DNA of 15,830 bases, taken from NCBI GenBank assembly GCA_965370415.1, contig CBDUTJ010000052.1, forward strand, positions 1 through 15,830, in the 5' to 3' direction. This document shows, piece after piece, positions 13,987 through 15,830 of this stretch (position 1 is the stretch's first letter; every line of letters begins with the position of its first letter). The DNA comes from JACNIV01 sp965370415. GTDB taxonomy: Bacteria > Cloacimonadota > Cloacimonadia > Cloacimonadales > TCS61. The notes below the pieces were generated by a model. That model searched no databases. It worked only from the letters and a program-made list of their open reading frames with translations, and had not been told where the DNA came from. The position numbers and the translations under genes are program-made.

Positions 13987-14100
13987 ATGGGTTATTCAGG
14001 TGATATGAAATTGAAGAAGATGGAAAGATTTAAATGTGAAATCACAAACTTAGTCGGGGATACAAACATTAGCAGCAATTTAACATGGAGTAGAAAATGA
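13987..14100 (+). other. Possible 37-codon upstream reading frame overlapping the next start
   Basis: ATG at 13987 opens a frame MGYSGDMKLKKMERF... that ends with TGA at 14098-14100 and overlaps the ATG of the downstream gene in the ATGA arrangement. Its first 12 codons match the segment beginning at ATG 11948 in repeat copy A (MDYSDDMKLKKM). It may be a translated leader or only repeat sequence; no good Shine-Dalgarno is seen. Confidence 0.25.
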
Positions 14101-15830
14101 GAAAATTATTTGTAATATTTATTTTAATGATTTTTACAATATTATCAGCACAAAACGCTGTATGGGAAAGTCCAAAGCCATTTGTTTTAGGAGATAACAT
14201 TGAACTTCAATTTCTAAGCATTAAAACATCAGATGGAAATACGATTTTCTTTTGGTCAAAAACTGAACTCGAGGGTAGAATTATCTATGCGACCAAACTT
14301 AATGAAATGGGTGAATATCAATGGCTCGAAGAAAAAAAGATCATCTTAGAACATGAACCAGCAATTTTTTTAATAGATATCATCAAAATTTCAGATAATA
14401 ATTATGTATTGCATTTTTCTCATACGGATTATAAAAATGGACCTTTTGATAACATTTACACAATTATGGATGAAAATGGGAATATGCTTTGGAATGATAA
14501 TTTCAGTTTGTTGGATCATAATGAAGAGTTATATCCGGTTTCTCAATTTGAAGATATAATAAACGGCTTTAATATTCTCTGTCATAATCAGGATAATGAT
14601 GAAACAAAAATCATTCATTTTGAGCTTGATGGCAGCTTTACAGAAACTGACGTTTCTAACTATTCTTATGCAAATAGACAAATAATACAAATTCTAGTGA
14701 ATGAAAGTTTTTACTATATTTTCTATTTTGAAAATGGAGATTTAGTTCAAACAAAATTGAATAATACTTTTGAACCTGTAATTAGTTCAGTCATTCCATT
14801 AAACATTACGGTTTATAGTTATGATAAAACTCATCTATTTCTGTATGATAATGAGTTTTATTTCATTGATGGATATAATCAAATCGTATGTAAAATATCA
14901 GGAGTTGGCGAATTGATATGGTTAACAAGCTGGAATTATGATCGATCCTTAAATCGTTTTCATCAAGGAATTACAGCAGATGGTAAAATATATATTTTTG
15001 AAATTGATAATGATCAAGTCCAATATGTTCTTGTTAATAATGATGGAGAAATTGAGTTAAATCTTCCCATTTTACAGGATGAAGACCTTCTCCAATATTT
15101 TCATGTTTCTTATAACGAAAATGATAAAATAAATGTGATCTCTGCATCTTATGAAGACGATACTTATTACTATTTAGCACAAACTGTTGATCTCGACGGG
15201 ACAATGACATATCCAATAGAAGGATTGCAATTGGATATTACGCCTAAGTACTATCAATTAGTTTTGACCTCATATCCCGATAAATTTTCATATTTATTTC
15301 TTCAAACCGGTGAAGATCGCAAAACATATCTTGAGATTAACACATATAATGAGAGTGGAACTCAGATAATTCCCGAAGATCAGACAATATTGGAATCATC
15401 ATTTGTCTCAAAATCATTTATGACATGTTCTCAATATATTGAAGATGAAAATTGTATTTTGCTTGCCTTTGTCTCAAATCGTGGTGATTATGGAGTTAGC
15501 GAAGTATATATACAAAAGATCAATCATCTTGGTGAGCTGCTTTATGAAGAGGAATCAAGATATATTTCTACTTATGAAGCAAATGAGGAAATCGGAGATG
15601 TTTTTATAAACGAAGCCGGTTTTGTATTTATTATGTATGAAGATGATATTTATGATTTCAAATGTGATGTTTATGACCATTTGGGGGAATTCGTAAGAAC
15701 TTATACACTCGATAATGGTGATATTTATTATGTTAAGTATCATCATTTCACAGAGGATGGGACAATTGTTGGATGGAAGAAAAACAATGTAGTAAAAATC
15801 CTTAAACTTGATGAAAATCAAATACTCTGG
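14097..15830 (+). CDS. Exported protein, probably beta-propeller-like, 3' end outside window
   Basis: An open frame of 578 codons runs from ATG 14097 to the window edge without a stop. GGAG at 14087-14090 with a 6-nt spacing supports the start. A signal peptide (MRKLFVIFILMIFTILSA, cleavage near QNAVW) opens the protein. The rest is rich in Asp, Asn, Tyr and Phe, with recurring short beta-strand and turn units such as DENGNMLW, ELDGSFTET, NNDGEIELN and DLDGTMTYP, which look like propeller blades. No enzymatic motif was found. By comparison with the three other exported proteins here, a T9SS tail is expected beyond the window, but this cannot be seen. The coding sequence is notably AT-rich compared with the operon at 4466-10088. 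Confidence 0.85.
   Translation, partial: MRKLFVIFILMIFTILSAQNAVWESPKPFVLGDNIELQFLSIKTSDGNTIFFWSKTELEGRIIYATKLNEMGEYQWLEEKKIILEHEPAIFLIDIIKISDNNYVLHFSHTDYKNGPFDNIYTIMDENGNMLWNDNFSLLDHNEELYPVSQFEDIINGFNILCHNQDNDETKIIHFELDGSFTETDVSNYSYANRQIIQILVNESFYYIFYFENGDLVQTKLNNTFEPVISSVIPLNITVYSYDKTHLFLYDNEFYFIDGYNQIVCKISGVGELIWLTSWNYDRSLNRFHQGITADGKIYIFEIDNDQVQYVLVNNDGEIELNLPILQDEDLLQYFHVSYNENDKINVISASYEDDTYYYLAQTVDLDGTMTYPIEGLQLDITPKYYQLVLTSYPDKFSYLFLQTGEDRKTYLEINTYNESGTQIIPEDQTILESSFVSKSFMTCSQYIEDENCILLAFVSNRGDYGVSEVYIQKINHLGELLYEEESRYISTYEANEEIGDVFINEAGFVFIMYEDDIYDFKCDVYDHLGEFVRTYTLDNGDIYYVKYHHFTEDGTIVGWKKNNVVKILKLDENQILW

Larger units (their letters stand above)
13664..14025 (+). repeat. Long direct repeat, copy B (upstream of the 14097 gene)
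   Basis: Second copy of 11658-11986. It differs mainly by a 31-nt insertion (13792-13822) that forms the hairpin CGACGA/TCGTCG together with flanking bases. The closing helix is kept: ATGCCGTTGA (13680-13689) pairs with TCAACGGTAT (13775-13784), where the one changed base gives a G-U wobble. Inside, TTTCCCTTT/AAAGGGAAA (13720-13741) and CTTTATGC/GCATAAAG (13725-13752) are mutually exclusive stems. Confidence 0.9.

Overview
The window looks like a chromosomal segment of an AT-rich, uncultured-type bacterium of the FCB superphylum, most likely Cloacimonadota or a close relative. The main clue is a set of secreted proteins with signal peptides and Por-secretion-tail (T9SS type A) C-terminal domains built on the motif NYPNPFNPTTTISF and ending in KKCLLLK. 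No rRNA marker is present, so the phylum call is inference.

Layout. (1) 1-341: the C-terminal end of a tyrosine recombinase, followed by an att-like cluster of inverted and direct repeats. (2) 342-1655: a secreted protein with sorting-domain repeats (YCF48/BNR type). (3) 1656-1938: a GC-richer non-coding island with nested inverted repeats. (4) 1939-4363, minus strand: an apparent operon of a MocA-like nucleotidyltransferase, an XdhC/CoxI-type protein and an MscS-type channel. (5) 4381-4443: a divergent regulatory region with an 11-bp inverted repeat that carries a TTGACA box on each strand. (6) 4466-10088, plus strand: a tightly packed five-gene operon encoding a GAF/HD-GYP cyclic-di-GMP phosphodiesterase, a SpoU/TrmH RNA methyltransferase, a DusB-type dihydrouridine synthase, a TPR protein and a cardiolipin synthase. 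(7) 10198-15830: three T9SS-type or otherwise exported protein genes separated by repeat-rich spacers. The last gene runs off the window.

The accessory interest is in region 7. A repeat of about 330-360 bp occurs twice, on both sides of the 12008-13627 gene. Each copy contains a 52-bp element (a third 52-bp copy lies at 11533-11584), a TTGACA-containing putative promoter and a set of conserved, partly mutually exclusive RNA hairpins. The sorting-domain DNA of the two complete genes shares an 83-nt identical run. The arrangement (repeat, secreted gene, repeat, secreted gene, plus shared 3' ends) fits a modular secreted-protein array that can expand or reshuffle by homologous recombination. That is an inference from the sequence and has not been demonstrated.

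No tRNA, rRNA, CRISPR array or complete insertion sequence was seen.
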